A stretch of DNA of 64,000 nt from Pristionchus mayeri (GCA_036245805.1 BTRK01000004.1:41132907-41196906), one strand, 5' to 3'. Counted from the stretch's first letter, positions 33,510 through 45,099 are shown. Numbers and translations are program-made. The notes: generated by a model from the letters alone, not told the origin.

Positions 33510-35543
33510 TTAAGAGACCCTCCACGAGAGAACGTAACAACTGTACAGAGGTCCACGGATGGCCAAAATTCAAATAATTTCTGTACTTTTTTGCTGAACT
33601 GTAGGCCTCGAGTGCTGATTGACGGCCGCAATAACTAAGGCTGGGGGTCGATTTTGAAAAAGTTTCAGGTACCTCCCATTTTTGGGGTCGAAAAAGTCGA
33701 TATCTCAGAATGACATGGCATAGATAGACTCTCCAAGCTCCGCCCACTTTCCTCTGGCACATTTCCCCTCGAAAGCGAGATTAAGGAATCGCAAGCTTCA
33801 TTCTCAACCAAATCACTCGCTCAAAAAAGGATTCGGAAGCTCTTTCCATTACCTTTCGATATAGCCCTGGCCCGCTGGTAAAAGTGTTCTGTGAATAGGT
33901 CAGCATACGATAATTAAGTTGCTAAAACGCTGGAAAACGCTGCTTTGGCGCGCTCAGCGAACATAGACATACGGGACAAGGCTTGCCTGATAGCCTATCG
34001 GTATTCTAGTACCTCTATCAAGAAAACTCGATAAAATATTGTTTCGTTGATTTGTGATTCAAAAGAAACCAGTCCGCGATACACTGATTAGGCGGAGAGA
34101 GCGGAGTGCATTCTCTCTCCCCCTCCTCCCTCTTTTGCACCATTTTCTGCCCCGGCGCGTGTAGAGAGCGCCTGGGCCTGCAAAAGAGCGCGCTTGCATC
34201 CCTTCCTCGTCTTACCTATTGGGGGTGAGGCGCATCCGGGAAAGGGCGAAGCCCTGCCCAAATTTTTGGCGATTTGACTGGAGATGCAGCGGAATTGGCT
34301 CCGCCCCTTTCTTTCCCGTCTCGCTTTTCTGCCGCTTTCCGTTGACACCTTTTCACGTACTTTATGACCTCTAGCGCGATTCAGAGATGAGATATCGACA
34401 AACAGCCAAAAGTATGATCTTATTTGGATCCCAGCGGGCATTTTGAGCATAGTTAGGGTGGCATAGGTTCATTTCGGCTATACCCCTTGTGGTCCCTAGG
34501 CATAGCGATTTCCTGACGTATTTTCACTCATAGAAACCGAATTTTGATATCCGAATGCTTAAAAATGCGATATGAAAAAGATAACGTCGAAAAACCACTT
34601 TTTCGACATTTTCGAAATGTTAGAATTTTGTGCGCAGATTTTCAATTCGATTTTTAGAATCTACACATATAAACACGTTTTACTACAAAAATTTATAATT
34701 AAAAAAGGACTTTTGAGATATTTTGATCCAAATGTCCATTTTTAGGTGAAATTGGCAAATATGTCCTCATGCCGAAGGCTGAATTTTCATCATCTACACC
34801 TCTAGTAGTCCGAAAATGATTGCATATGATTAGTACAAGCATTTACATCATACTTCATGGCTGACAAATTAGAATAAATCGAAATTAAAAAAAAATCACA
34901 AAATTCGCTTTTTGAAAATATCTTAAAAATTCGAAAAATCATACCAACGTTAAAACACTTTTTCGATGTCTTTTATGTGCAAATTCGAACTCAACAAGTC
35001 AAAATGTGTCAGAAAACATTTTCCATGTAATATTTTTAGATTTCGAAAAATTTGGTCCCTGCGAGGTGGAAAAAAAACGAATTTTGAATTTTGTTCAATT
35101 ACCGCTAATTCGACGTGGGAATATGGAGATAAGATCTAAGTAGCCTAAACTGAAGTATTAAAAAAAAACTGAAGTCTAAAAATCGAATTGAAAATCTGCG
35201 CACAAAATTCTAACATTACGAAAATGTCGAAAAAATGGTCTAAAAAGTGTTTTTTCGACGTTATCTTTTTCATATCGCATTTTTAAGCATTCGGATATCA
35301 AAATTGGGTTTCTATGAGTAAAAATACGTCAGGAAATCTCTATGCCATGTCATTCTGAGATATCGACTTTTTCGACCCCAAAAATGGGAGGTACCTGAAA
35401 CTTTTTCAAAATCGACCCCCAGCCTTAGTTATTGCGGCCGTCAATCATTACTCGAGGCCTACACTTCAGCAAAAAAGTACGGAAATTGTTTGAATTTTGA
35501 CCATCCGTGGACCTATTACGTTCTCTGGTGGAGGGTCTCTTAA
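33510..35543. mobile_element. TTAA-site hairpin transposon, mirror of 6642-8675
   Basis: TTAA borders at 33510-33513 and 35540-35543; contains the nested hAT MITE at 33725-34498. Confidence 0.8.
33725..34498 (-). mobile_element. hAT-like MITE, mirror of 7687-8460
   Basis: Inverted partner of copy 2; same imperfect 8-bp flanks. Confidence 0.85.
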
Positions 35544-36369
35544 GACAATTGGTCAAGAGAAAATCGAGTTCCTTTTCAAAACTGAATGCCAAAAGGCAAT
35601 TTTAGAGCACACGGTGTTGTTGTGTGCTGGCTTTCAAATGTAATTTCAAAGGAATTTGCAGTGTGGCGCTTTATCAAGAAGCAGACAGGATTTTGATTCC
35701 CTTCACTACTCTCCCAGCGTGTCAGATCGGTTCAAAAACATAACTATCGCGACACTTTTCCTTCATCCCTCTTATCCCAATCATTTCACCCTTCATCTAA
35801 TCAATGCATGATGTAATCACTGTAATCCGTGCAATTTCCCATTTGCTTCTCACCTGACAATGATGATTCTCCAAGCTGAAATCGCCGTGCATCGCACAGC
35901 ATAATTCCACCAGGGAACAAGGAGGGAGAGAAGGGAGCATAGGACAGACGGGAAGAAGAACTTTGTGTGTAACGCAAAAATTGAAAAGCAGACAGTTCCT
36001 TAAATTCCTAAACAAGTAACTACAAAAGATTTCCCTCCTAAAAGAAAGAGTGACAGCATACTGAAAGTCGCTTCAATGACTCGATTCGACCCGAATATTC
36101 CGGGATTCAGCGATTCTCCTAATTCAGCAACCGTATTTGGCATGCAGTGTTTTCAGAATTTCTTGCTGAAAAAATTTATATATAAATACGCATGCTTTAT
36201 CTGCGTACCTCGACAGTAGCGTACGTATTTTCAGCCACGAGGAGAGTTTTCAGAATTTTTTTCGGGAAATCAATATAGATAGAAAAAAAAAATTAGATAG
36301 AAATAGAAATATCTGCGTTCCTCGTCAGCAGCATGAGCATGTTCACTCACGAGGAGACGCTCATGATTC
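35544..36369 (-). repeat. Dispersed repeat R2, mirror of 5816-6641
   Basis: Inverted partner of R2 copy 2. Confidence 0.6.
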
Positions 36370-36705
36370 TTGTTTGGAAAGGTTCCTGAGAGGGTAGGGT
36401 ATCGACTACTGTTCAAACTCAAATCCAAGTATCCAGCTTTTGAGGCTCATCTGCCGGAACATAAGAGGTGCTAAATCCGAAATTTCATGTTTCTATCACA
36501 ACGAGAAGTGCCTCAGGCTGACAAAACTTTTTGTCGGTTTGGTGGTAACCCGGATTTTTGAGTTGGGTCCGCTTCGGTAGTAGAGAGACGCGCTACAGCT
36601 CATTCGATAGAGCATACACGGTTGCCCGCCTAGCGACTTTTCAGAATTGTGAAATTCCTTCTTTTCAGAATTGTGAAGTTCCAACCCCGAGTGATTTTTG
36701 GCCGC
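36370..36705. repeat. Dispersed repeat R3, mirror of 5480-5815
   Basis: Inverted partner of R3 copy 1. Confidence 0.65.
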
Positions 36706-36724
36706 CGGTGTGCTAGATTTTTCG

Positions 36725-37625
36725 GGAAGTTGTCTCTAGTGTATGCTAACACCACAATATGAAGCCAAACAAAAAAATAAAAGTCGGGAATTGTTCCCGC
36801 ACACCCTCACTGGTTCGCGATACCTGTGTTATGGCAAATTCCTCATAGAGGATTTGATGCTGCACTATTTCCGTAAACCGCTTCACGAGTGGTTGTTTCA
36901 GTTGAAGTTTGGGTCAGTGTCGAAATAAAAAAAATATATTTGCAGCCCATTTCGAATAGAGAATTCGTGTGTCGACTGACTGATCGATCCCTCGCAGCAG
37001 TTATCGATCAAACTCGCGGTACGGTAGGATAAATGGTTGCCATATATTTTACTAGAAATGATTTTACGAAACACAATTGAATTTTGGCAGTATTGAATTT
37101 TCCATGCGGCTAAGTACCTGATATTCCTTGATATGTCGCTTCAGAGTGGTTATTGACTTGGTGAATCTTTCGTACTGCAAATCGAATTCAAAGTTGCTTG
37201 ATTGGCAAAAAAATATGAAAAGATCAGAGAGAAACTGAATGAACTCGATGCAAAGGTGGCAATTCTTTTAAAAATAATATTTATCCATATTTTATACTAG
37301 TGTCGGTTATTTTATTCTTTTCGATGCAAGCTTTGGACAATTGAACAAAAATGACACTTATCGTCGCTTATCGTCACTTATAGTCGGGTTACCGCAACAC
37401 ATTTTTTTAAAGTTAATTATTATACAAACAACATTGTTAGGGTGAACCAGTAGAAATACAGTTGTTCCTAAATTTGGGATATTTTATTTATCAGGGAACG
37501 TCTTCGGACTATAAACTGAGTTGTAACCATTTCATCCTCTTATCTCCGATGGCCGAAACCCGAATCGGCAGTGTCTCCTCGTTAGTGAACATACCCACGC
37601 AGCTGGCGAGAAACACAGATCAGGT
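36725..37625 (+). repeat. Dispersed repeat R2, mirror of 4560-5460
   Basis: Plus-strand order: 36743-36928 ends FQLKFGSVSK and a stop; 37170-37260 is the charged coiled-coil-like piece; 37548-37622 is MAETRIGSVSSLVNI followed by QVFLF-like intron sequence. Confidence 0.6.
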
Positions 37626-38065
37626 ATTCCTCTTTTAATATTTTTGTGGTGGAGTCAAAAGTCTCGTTTGCATATTGTATAAAAGATTTGGTAGCGGTTT
37701 TACACGCAACGCCGAAACTTACTACGACCTTCAAGCGCTCCCATATAATTCACATGTAATTGCTTTTCAGTATTTTTTTCTATTAGACAAGAATCATGGT
37801 CTCCCATTTAGGGCGGGGTTGATATGTTTGAGTGATGAAAAATTGTAGGAGTTTCAAAACACCAAAATGCCTTGTATGAAATGCTACATTTGCCCTAGAA
37901 AGAGTAAAACGTAAAAAAAATCTAGGATAATTGTTGACGCAAAACTGAGTTATGTAGGGTAGGGGCATTCTGCAGTAATAGTTGTTGAGAAGAACGTCCA
38001 ATATTATTATGATAATAATCTAATTAGATGACACATTCAATTATCGTAGTCGCAATCGATCTCAG

Positions 38066-38207
38066 GCCGTATCTGGACGGTGCTGATCCGTTCTTCGTTA
38101 TCAACTCTTTCGTCATCCGTGATTTTCCCTTCGCTGCTTCGCTTATCCACAAATCGTACGGAGCTGAGACGACAATTGCATTCACGGAGGCGAGTGATGT
38201 AGAATGA
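38066..38207 (+). pseudogene. GMPPB exon fragment, copy e (right arm)
   Basis: Mirror of 3978-4119. The exon follows TCTCAG, is open for about 46 codons and ends TGA at 38205-38207. About 1 kb downstream (39230-39340) lies sequence like the intron before the NKINAG exon of copy d; the palindrome ends before any NKINAG exon appears. Copy e is thus a 5' part of the gene whose 3' part is missing at the palindrome boundary. Confidence 0.75.
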
Positions 38208-39001
38208 GTAGTAAGACAGTTCTACTGGGAGCTTTATGGGAGTAATGAAGTATTTTGCTCAATGCAGTTTTTATTCTATTGCACTCGTTAGCCGTGATAA
38301 GCAACGTTTTGAGATAATGGCGGCCTAAATATTGATGTCGCAACCCCGATCTCTCAGGTAGCAGATTCCTCAACATGCCGTATCGTTTTCTCCGAAAAAG
38401 CAGTCCGGGCAGATTTTTTTGATTTCTTCGAAAAATCACAGCACTCAGTTTTTTTGATTTTTGCTCTCTTGGTGTCCCAGAAAACATCGCATCATTTCAC
38501 AAATTTCGTTTCCCACAAACACGCATTATCACGCCTATCACCAAAGAATCGACTCAGAATGACAATGGTTTGGCATTGACCCAAAAGTCGAGATTGGGAT
38601 AAATACATTTTCAGGGTCACTTGACCCAACTAAGACCCCACTGCACCAACTAGTACCAGGGATCATTCTTCGCTGAGTTGCTGCACCGGTCGGACCGGGA
38701 AGTCCCACTTTGGGGCTTTCTTTCTATCCTTCAATGAAATCATGCCGAAAAATTTTCTTCTAGTGGTCCAGTTACTTTTTCAGGCTCTATCACCCTATCA
38801 AAACCGTTTTTAGATTTTTGAACTTTGAAGCGCTCCAGATTCAACGACGTATTTCTTGAAAACTGCCCCAATATCACCGGATTTTCTTGCACCATCAGAT
38901 AAAGCTTGAAAAAGAGGATTTGAACAAGTACCTTGTGCTCGCATATCGAGGGGAGCTAAGGGGTGTTTTGCCCTTAAAAAGCTTCGGGAAGATTTGAAGT
39001 G

Positions 39002-39337
39002 ATTTTTAATCAGTTAATCGACGTGTCATTCTCCTTTCTCGTGAACATAGGGCATTAATTTTACGTTATGTTTCATGTTCTATTGACATACTTTGAATAG
39101 GGTAATAAAAAAAATTCAATAGTATATGAAACATAACGAAAAATTAATTACTTTTGTTCGAGAGAAGACATAATGACACGTCGATAAATGAATGAAACTA
39201 GAAAAGGGACCGAAAAATTTTGGTATTACAAAACCACTGCAATTACACATTTCACTTTGAGGCTGCATAATATTGTACATTAAAAAATGATCGTAGGCGA
39301 TGTTAGTAAATGGTGTACAAAAAATAACTGATTAAAA
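39002..39337. repeat. Hairpin repeat, mirror of 2848-3183
   Basis: Inverted partner at the outer end of the right arm. Confidence 0.6.
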
Positions 39338-39422
39338 AATCATTACCAGATATGTGGGCAATAGGGTTGACGAGAGGAAATCGAAAACGAAAATTTCGAA
39401 TCGTAATTGGCCGATTTGCAAT

Positions 39423-39527
39423 CATTCCGAAACGAGAGTCGAACAAAGGACGCTCGTTCCGAAACTCAGCCATTTTCGTATCAATTCCGGAACGATTTCG
39501 AAACGAGTCATTTCTCGAATTGACGAG
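39423..39527. other. Unique flank right of the palindrome
   Basis: Sequence rich in CGAAACGAG-like words continues smoothly in style from the right arm, hinting that the right arm plus this flank is the ancestral arrangement. No gene. Confidence 0.4.
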
Positions 39528-39773
39528 AAACGTAAGTTGAGGCATCCAAGTAGGGCTGGTTTGCCACACCCACGCCAATTCTGCGTTCAGTCTGTCCTGA
39601 GGGTATCAGCGACCTATGCGTGAGGCTACCGCCCGTGTTGTGTGCACATGGTGGGGGATTTCTGACCTATTTCTTAACCCCCGTGGTCTGGGTGGATCTG
39701 CAGGCGAGGGGGGTCGAACTCATGACCATCGGATTCGCATTCCTGGCACACAACCACTGCGCCACCTCGCCAG
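39528..39773 (-). mobile_element. tRNA-derived SINE, copy 1
   Basis: On the minus strand the element starts near 39772 with TGGCGAGGTGGCGCAGTGG, which contains an A box (TGGCGCAGTGG). GAGTTCGACCC near 39717 fits a B box (GGTTCGANTCC). The tRNA-like head (~70 bases) is followed by a ~180-base body ending CTCAACTTACGTTT near 39528. A second copy (50604-50822) keeps the same tail. Two copies with an internal Pol III promoter indicate a SINE rather than a tRNA gene: the head lacks a foldable anticodon arm. Confidence 0.75.
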
Positions 39774-40575
39774 AAGAAGAGATCGGCTTTGTTGCTGTTT
39801 GCAATTATTATTGTTGTGTTTCAATTGAGCGGAAAACCACACATGCTGATAATTCAATACAATATTATTTCAACAGCAATGAGCTGTCAATGCTATTTAA
39901 CGATGAATATCATTATGCTGGACATATCACGCCGTTCACCTAAGAATCGATCCCAATGTCGGATTTGACAAAATTACCCAAACCGAGGTTTCTTCGGTTT
40001 TATACTCTACTAGTGTCCCTAAACAATAGCCCGACTTCTTATTGCCATACCCTCATTCTGAAGGCCCTGGTACCGGGTCGTTGGTTCTGGTACCCACCTT
40101 TAACATTGATTTTCTCAGTTATCCTGCACTTTTGGTGAAAATTGCTTCCTGAGTGACCGCCAGTACTTTTCAGAGCTCCATCTATGTCTACAAATTAACT
40201 CATAAAAGAAAGAACTCATGAAAATGGTTTTTAACAATGCTACATTCATGGCCAATTATCTCGAAAATCTATCGAAAGGCGCAGCTGAAATTTCAGATTC
40301 GTATAGTACTTAATTAGAGCTTTAAAATTAGGGCTTGCGGTCTTTGAGAGAGGAACACAAATACCTCTTTGGTAGCTTTGAAGTTTCGAGTCAATTTGAA
40401 GTAATTTTATTAGACGCAGACCGCGCGTTTTCTCAGGCGCGACATATCACGCCTCTCACCTAAGAATCGAGCTGGTTTTCAATTTTTTCGGATTAGGCCA
40501 AAATATGGTGAGTTCGAGTTTTGACAAACGTGAAGAATTTATCCCTTGATAATGCAAACTTACCATTACCAAATA
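39774..40575. repeat. Old dispersed repeat R5, copy 1, and unassigned DNA
   Basis: 40170-40440 matches 51985-52260 in inverse orientation (GCAGACCGCGCG, AGAGCTCCA and tract order are conserved but diverged). ACATATCACGCC-TTCACCTAAGAATCGA occurs twice (39926-39955, 40441-40470). The 107- and 70-codon frames at 39616-39943 are mostly antisense SINE and are not genes. Confidence 0.5.
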
Positions 40576-41104
40576 TTAGGTTGTCCGGAAAGTCTTTGTC
40601 ACTTTTTCAAAACTTTATTTCTTTGAGGACGCAATAGCGCGAGTTTAAGTATATTTGTAATCATTGTTGACAACATAGGTTCAATGTTCCTTGAATCTAT
40701 AGATCGCCTCTCTGTAGAACCCATTTGAGCGCGATAAATATGAAAAAAATCGAAAAATTAAGAAAATTAGAAAAGTGTTCTTATTCGAAGCGATAAAACC
40801 AAATCCTGATGGGGTTGTGGTGAGGGACTTGCGTTCCATAAACATACTTCAGTAGGGTCTCCGAATCATTCATCGTTGTGTAAGATAGGAAGAGGTGAAA
40901 CTGTAGAATTACGGAAGTGGATGGTGCTAGTGACATACATCCTTGCTCTACTAGAACCTGACTGAAGGGAAGGGAAGGGGGAGTTGTTAACTATAAAGAC
41001 CCTTCACTGATTGATATTCACTTGGAACGAGGGAACACCAAAGTGCATTTGCGACGAGCAGTATAAATACTAAACCAGTGACAGAGACTTTCAGGACAAC
41101 CTGA
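40576..41104 (+). mobile_element. mariner-like element remnant (non-autonomous)
   Basis: The element starts TTAGGTTGTCCGGAAAGTCT and ends with the inverse-type AGACTTTCAGGACAACCTGA, flanked by TA at 40574-40575 and 41105-41106. The ends and TA target are characteristic of the mariner branch of Tc1/mariner. It is about 529 bp, too short for a transposase (~1 kb needed). A coding-like stretch near 40764-40838 (LFEAIKPNPDGVVVRDLRS) may be a decayed remnant of an N-terminal region. Confidence 0.8.
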
Positions 41105-41316
41105 TATCGTTTATCAGCTTCATGGGTGCATTTCAGACGCTAGTTCAATGGGTGTGCAATCTCTTCTTGACATGGTTGAAACAACGTACTTGAGACAACG
41201 GTTTATTCTGAAACTATTTTCATATGTAGAGTGGTACAAAATAATTTTTTTTCAATTATAAGAGCAGTTTCTGTTTTTTTTCCTAATTCTCGACTTGCTA
41301 AGAGTTCTCGCTTCAG
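41105..41316. other. Presumed intron sequence upstream of the first visible DNAJC25 exon
   Basis: No J-domain exon (HPD motif) is visible here or in the flank back to 39423. The region ends in the acceptor CGCTTCAG at 41309-41316. Confidence 0.5.
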
Positions 41317-42423
41317 GGCAAGCTGAAGAAGGTGCGTGGACGCGACAACGAGGCCATCATCAAGTCGATCATCGAGAACATGGATGTCAAGTAAGTGCAA
41401 ATCTGCCACTTTTTTCATTGCGTGTGCCCATTCTGTGATTTACTAGTACACGCTGAATTGCACCCTTTAATTGGGTAGTGCTTAGGCAAGGAGTATCCGA
41501 GGCCCATATTCGCCCAGCCCGGTTTTGTTAGTGGATCAAATCGTTGATGGGAACATTCTGTGCGATTTGGCAGCGTCCACTACTATAAAAAAACTAAAGG
41601 TTAACTCAGTCAATTTAACTGCTACTGGCTCGTTCTGATACTCATTAGGATAAATTGGGATATGTTTAACATTTAAAAATCAGCACTATTCCGGTTTTGT
41701 TATTGGTCCAAATGCTTGATGGGAAGAATCTGAGCGATGAATCGATGGTTAATTTTTTTAAACCGCAAATCAAAAAAATGTTGAACGTAAAATTTAAGTG
41801 AACCCGCGTATTCTTGTTCCATGATTATTATTAGGTGCTCCAGGGTTCCTTCTGACCATTCTTGTTCAACTGCTTTTCTTAAAAAATCACAAATCAATTT
41901 TCTGATGAAAGATACGCTTTGTTCTGGTATCATGGTGGGCACAACTAACGTGGTTGTGCATGCAACTTCGATAGCTTAAAGAGATCTTGGAAAATACAAC
42001 GACCAGAAAACGAAATTTAAAGAATTATCGATTGCAGAAAAACTCAGCCAGTTTTTCCATTGTGTGCGCCCTTTCTGTGATTTACAAGTAAATGACGAAT
42101 TGCACCTTTTATTTGGGTCCTGAAATGCAAAATTATGCCTAGCATTAATTACAATATCAATTATGGAGGAGAAAATTAAAATCCATTTTGCTCCGATGGT
42201 TTCAACTCTGGTTCCAGTTTCAGTTAGTGACCAAGAAACTTAGTAGGGCATGCGATATCAATACGACGGGGACTTCTTTCACGAATATTAGATTGTTCCC
42301 GTCTCAATGAGATTCGACAAACATTTTCAGGGGCGGCTACAGTAAACCGGATCCGCTGAGTCTGCTCATCGTGCAAATTGTCATCCTGCCCTACACGCTG
42401 CTCAACTACGCCAAGTGGCAGGT

Positions 42424-42486
<63 letters not shown>

Positions 42487-43519
42487 GTCATCTACTCTCT
42501 CCATTTACCACACTCTCTCACTCTCTTGCCTAGCAAACGAGAGAGTGATGAGAATTGAGAGAAAAGCGAAGAAGTCAAATTTATTTGTATCCTTGACATC
42601 TAGAGGCAGATCTCTGATTAACAACAGACTGATCTTTGATATCTATTCCTCTCAGGCGCAATGGTTCCTCAAGTACACGATCCGAAAGGAGGAATACGAT
42701 GATGAGGCCAAGTTGTACATCGTGCGCAAGTGGATGAAACTCAATCAGGGACAATTTGACGTGAGTACGATAGTCTGTCGAATTACGGTAGCGATGAGTA
42801 ATTGATAATGCCGATTGGTGATTGGGCTACCGCTAAAACATTACTATTTGTTTATATAAAAGACGTGCCAAAGGCCGATTGAAATGTTGTGAGAGTCTAG
42901 CTTCATAAGTTACACTTGAGACGCATGTTCACCGGGAGTGCTTTCAACTCGATTATAGGGCGATAAAAAAAGTTAATTAATTTGAGTTAATTGTAAGATA
43001 CTATCTCTTATGCAATGGAATCATGCTAGACGATCGTTAGCCTAACGCGAAATGATCAACTTATGTGATTCTGGTTTCACGAGTGTGTTGAATGATTGCC
43101 ACGGAATTTCTCAGCGCTAGATCATTTATTTGAGAGGAAAACAATCCCAACTATTGCCACTAGAAAATTGAAGGATAATGTATCTAGATAATCGATAATA
43201 TTGCTACCGTAATCGTACAATCGATATCCCTTGCAGTCGCTCTCGGACAATGAGCATGAGATCTTCCGCAAGCAGCTCTGGATCAGGGAGAACTTTGACG
43301 AGTGGAAGGTACGGTATCAATCAATACCGTTTTGATCTTACCATAATGTAAGTCAGAAAAATCGATAGTTTCACTTACCGTACCCCAGAAAATCGACATT
43401 CGTTGCAGAAGGCAAAGGACGCGGAGGAACTGGCGAAGAACATGGCGTCCGGCCGCTACAAGCAGTACAAGCGGTACATGACGAACAACAACGACACAAT
43501 GTCTTTCCTCGAAGATTAG
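41317..43519 (+). CDS. dnj-2: DNAJC25-type J-protein, C-terminal five exons (5' part missing)
   Basis: Exons: 41317-41390, 42331-42421, 42656-42760, 43237-43308, 43409-43519 (stop TAG). All junctions are GT-AG and in frame. The order matches the C-terminal half of DNAJC25, a membrane-bound DnaJ-family co-chaperone: the IIKSIIENMDVKGGYSKPD motif, a hydrophobic segment (LLIVQIVILPYTLLNYA, probably membrane), then YTIRKEEYDDEAKLYIVRKW, then MKLNQGQFDSL, RKQLWIRENFDEWKKAK, and the C terminus RYKQYKRYMTNNNDTMSFLED read in two parts. The family has an N-terminal signal or membrane segment and a J domain (HPD); neither is in the window. The first exon shown begins mid-protein (GKLKKVRGRD). The upstream exons may lie beyond the palindrome, giving a very large intron, or may be lost. 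The symbol dnj-2 is from memory of the C. elegans DNAJC25 orthologue; the family call is firmer than the symbol. Confidence 0.88.
42426..42482 (+). repeat. (GA)n microsatellite in intron 2 of the DNAJC25 gene
   Basis: An uninterrupted GA run of about 57 bases starts four bases after the donor GTGAGG. It makes the 144-codon open frame across this exon and intron (repeated RERE) an artefact. Length polymorphism this close to a 5' splice site could affect splicing. Confidence 0.95.
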
Positions 43520-43920
43520 ATTACGGTAGATTATCGATCGATTGCTTATCAGAGTGCCCTTCATATAGCAATATACTCACGCGAACGCTTCTGGGAAGCG
43601 CTTCTCTCTTTCAAGGATTCGTTTTTTTCATGCATATATTATAGTAGTAGTAGAATTATTTCACTTGTTTTGTAATACAATATCACTCCTTACTGTCCGT
43701 TTTGATGGATCGTTTCGCTCTCCCTCTCTCTCGGTATTTCCTTCCCACATTGGTATGGGTTCTAGTTTTATAGAAGCTTCGGAATGCATTTATTCTGTCC
43801 TTTTTTCGGATACAAAGATTTTATAAAATTAGGTCTCGTGCTAAATTATCAAATTCACTGTTGATTTTACATCCCATTGATGATAAATATCGTTCGTTGA
43901 ATTGTTGTATACCAAATAAA
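43520..43920 (+). terminator. 3' UTR and poly(A) signal of the DNAJC25 gene
   Basis: AATAAA at 43915-43920 lies about 400 bases after the stop codon. No nearer canonical hexamer was seen, so this is the likely cleavage signal; the UTR is T-rich. Confidence 0.55.
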
Positions 43921-44249
43921 CAATGGAAAGGAAAAGTCTTAGATTTGAAGGATAATTGGTTTGGTATCATGAAGATCCAGAACTAAGTGAATAGGTTCAG
44001 GTGCTGAGGAGGAGTATATCATAAGATGATAAAAAAATACCTGAAATAATGAACGAAATACGATAAATTGATAACGTGGAAGATGAGGAACATTAAGAAC
44101 TATTGGAGAAAGAAGAGGTACAATGGGAATTTGCGTTTCACGAACCTTAGAAGTCAGAAAGAATGTTCCGAATTCGTTCACAGATTCTCTGAGAGTCTAA
44201 AATTACAAACATAATCATTGGAAACAAAGTATCTAAATAATTCCTCGCT
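43921..44249. other. No gene seen
   Basis: AT-rich; one 80-codon minus-strand frame without recognisable features. Confidence 0.4.
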
Positions 44250-44920
44250 ACAGTCTCCACGAGTCAACAGGAGCGGATGCGTGCATACGCGTTGCTCGCG
44301 GCTCTCCGCGCGGTCGATACGCGCGGCGAGCGGACGATGATCGTATTAGTAGAGGTTCTTAGGGCTCTGATCGCAGAGGCAGACATGAGCTCCAGTAAGT
44401 GAGGGGGGGGGGGAGAGACATCAAGTGGTCGAAGATCATAGATTGGATGAGAACCCACCGGATGAGGACGAAAAATAATACCATTCCGTAGTATTTTCGC
44501 AGAAAGAAGTTTTGAAGTGGTGGAACCTAGTGCGAAAGTACTAGAGAGGGGAAAAATTTTTTGGTTCTCATCCAACGGTTCTCATCCGATCTAGTACAGT
44601 TTAGAGCGCAGTGGTTCCGGCGGTGATGACTATTGTATTTTCGAATAAAGATGAGGTTTTTATTGAGGTGAATTGCATAGTGGATGCTTATTGGTTGTGG
44701 TTGATGCTTGAATCCGCCTTGAATTGCATTAAGTGTGTTTTGTTGTGCTTTCAACATTGGCTGAATTGCATTCGTAATTTTTCCAGGAACAATTATAGTC
44801 TATGTCGTAAGCCGTAATCTCTCAGGTCATTCGGTCTCTCGCTGGCTCATGAGAAGAAAAGTGCAGTCGCCCTACTACTCATTTTCTCGTCCAGAGGAAT
44901 TCCGAAGCCGAGGAAATTGG
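44250..44920. repeat. Dispersed repeat R4, copy 2
   Basis: It shares the GC-rich coding-like end (44264-44400, minus strand) and the CTCGTCCAG-GGAATTCC tract (44888-44906) with 9779-10260, in the opposite orientation. A G11-12 run lies at ~44404-44414. The minus-strand frame ends YARIRSC; the corresponding frame in copy 1 is different, so protein coding is not supported. Confidence 0.55.
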
Positions 44921-45099
44921 ATGACTGGAAGATTCACTTTTTCCCGTGCAAAGCAGCTCATAAAAATAGGGCGATAGATGTGATTAAAACACTTGCATCA
45001 TGCCGGGTCGGCTAATAAAAATATGATCATTGCTAAATTGGGAATATTTGTTTTGTCAGGGGAACGTCTCTGATCTATTGAATTGTCCACATTTCGAGC
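44921..45099. other. Unassigned spacer
   Basis: Nothing recognised. Confidence 0.3.

Larger units (their letters stand above)
2763..39422. repeat. Giant palindrome: two ~17.7-19.0 kb inverted arms around a 13-bp spacer
   Basis: The left arm (2763-20421) is the reverse complement of the right arm (20435-39422). The spacer is 20422-20434, CTTTACAGAAGAA. Outermost matching bases are 2763 and 39422, where ATTGCAAATCGGCC pairs with GGCCGATTTGCAAT; flanks are unrelated beyond that. The arms agree base for base over most stretches I compared. Differences include single substitutions (near 3443, 3806, 4726 and 9613), a 696-bp excess in the right arm near 24.72-25.42 kb, and a 633-bp tandem duplication in the right arm. 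It may be a recent inverted duplication or an assembly product, such as joined haplotypes or a fold-back chimera; scattered mismatches plus indels argue against simple copying of one read. Confidence 0.95.

Noticed and set aside
39700..39773. tRNA gene at the SINE head
   Set aside because: A and B boxes are present but the acceptor and anticodon stems do not pair properly, and the unit continues into a repeated body.
39616..39943. 107- and 70-codon open frames beside the palindrome as a 5' exon of DNAJC25
   Set aside because: Most of the sequence is antisense SINE; no HPD motif or J-domain helix pattern is present.
42371..42805. 144-codon open frame
   Set aside because: It reads exon 2, the intron with the GA repeat, and exon 3 of the DNAJC25 gene as one piece; donor and acceptor sites and family alignment show that the intron is removed.
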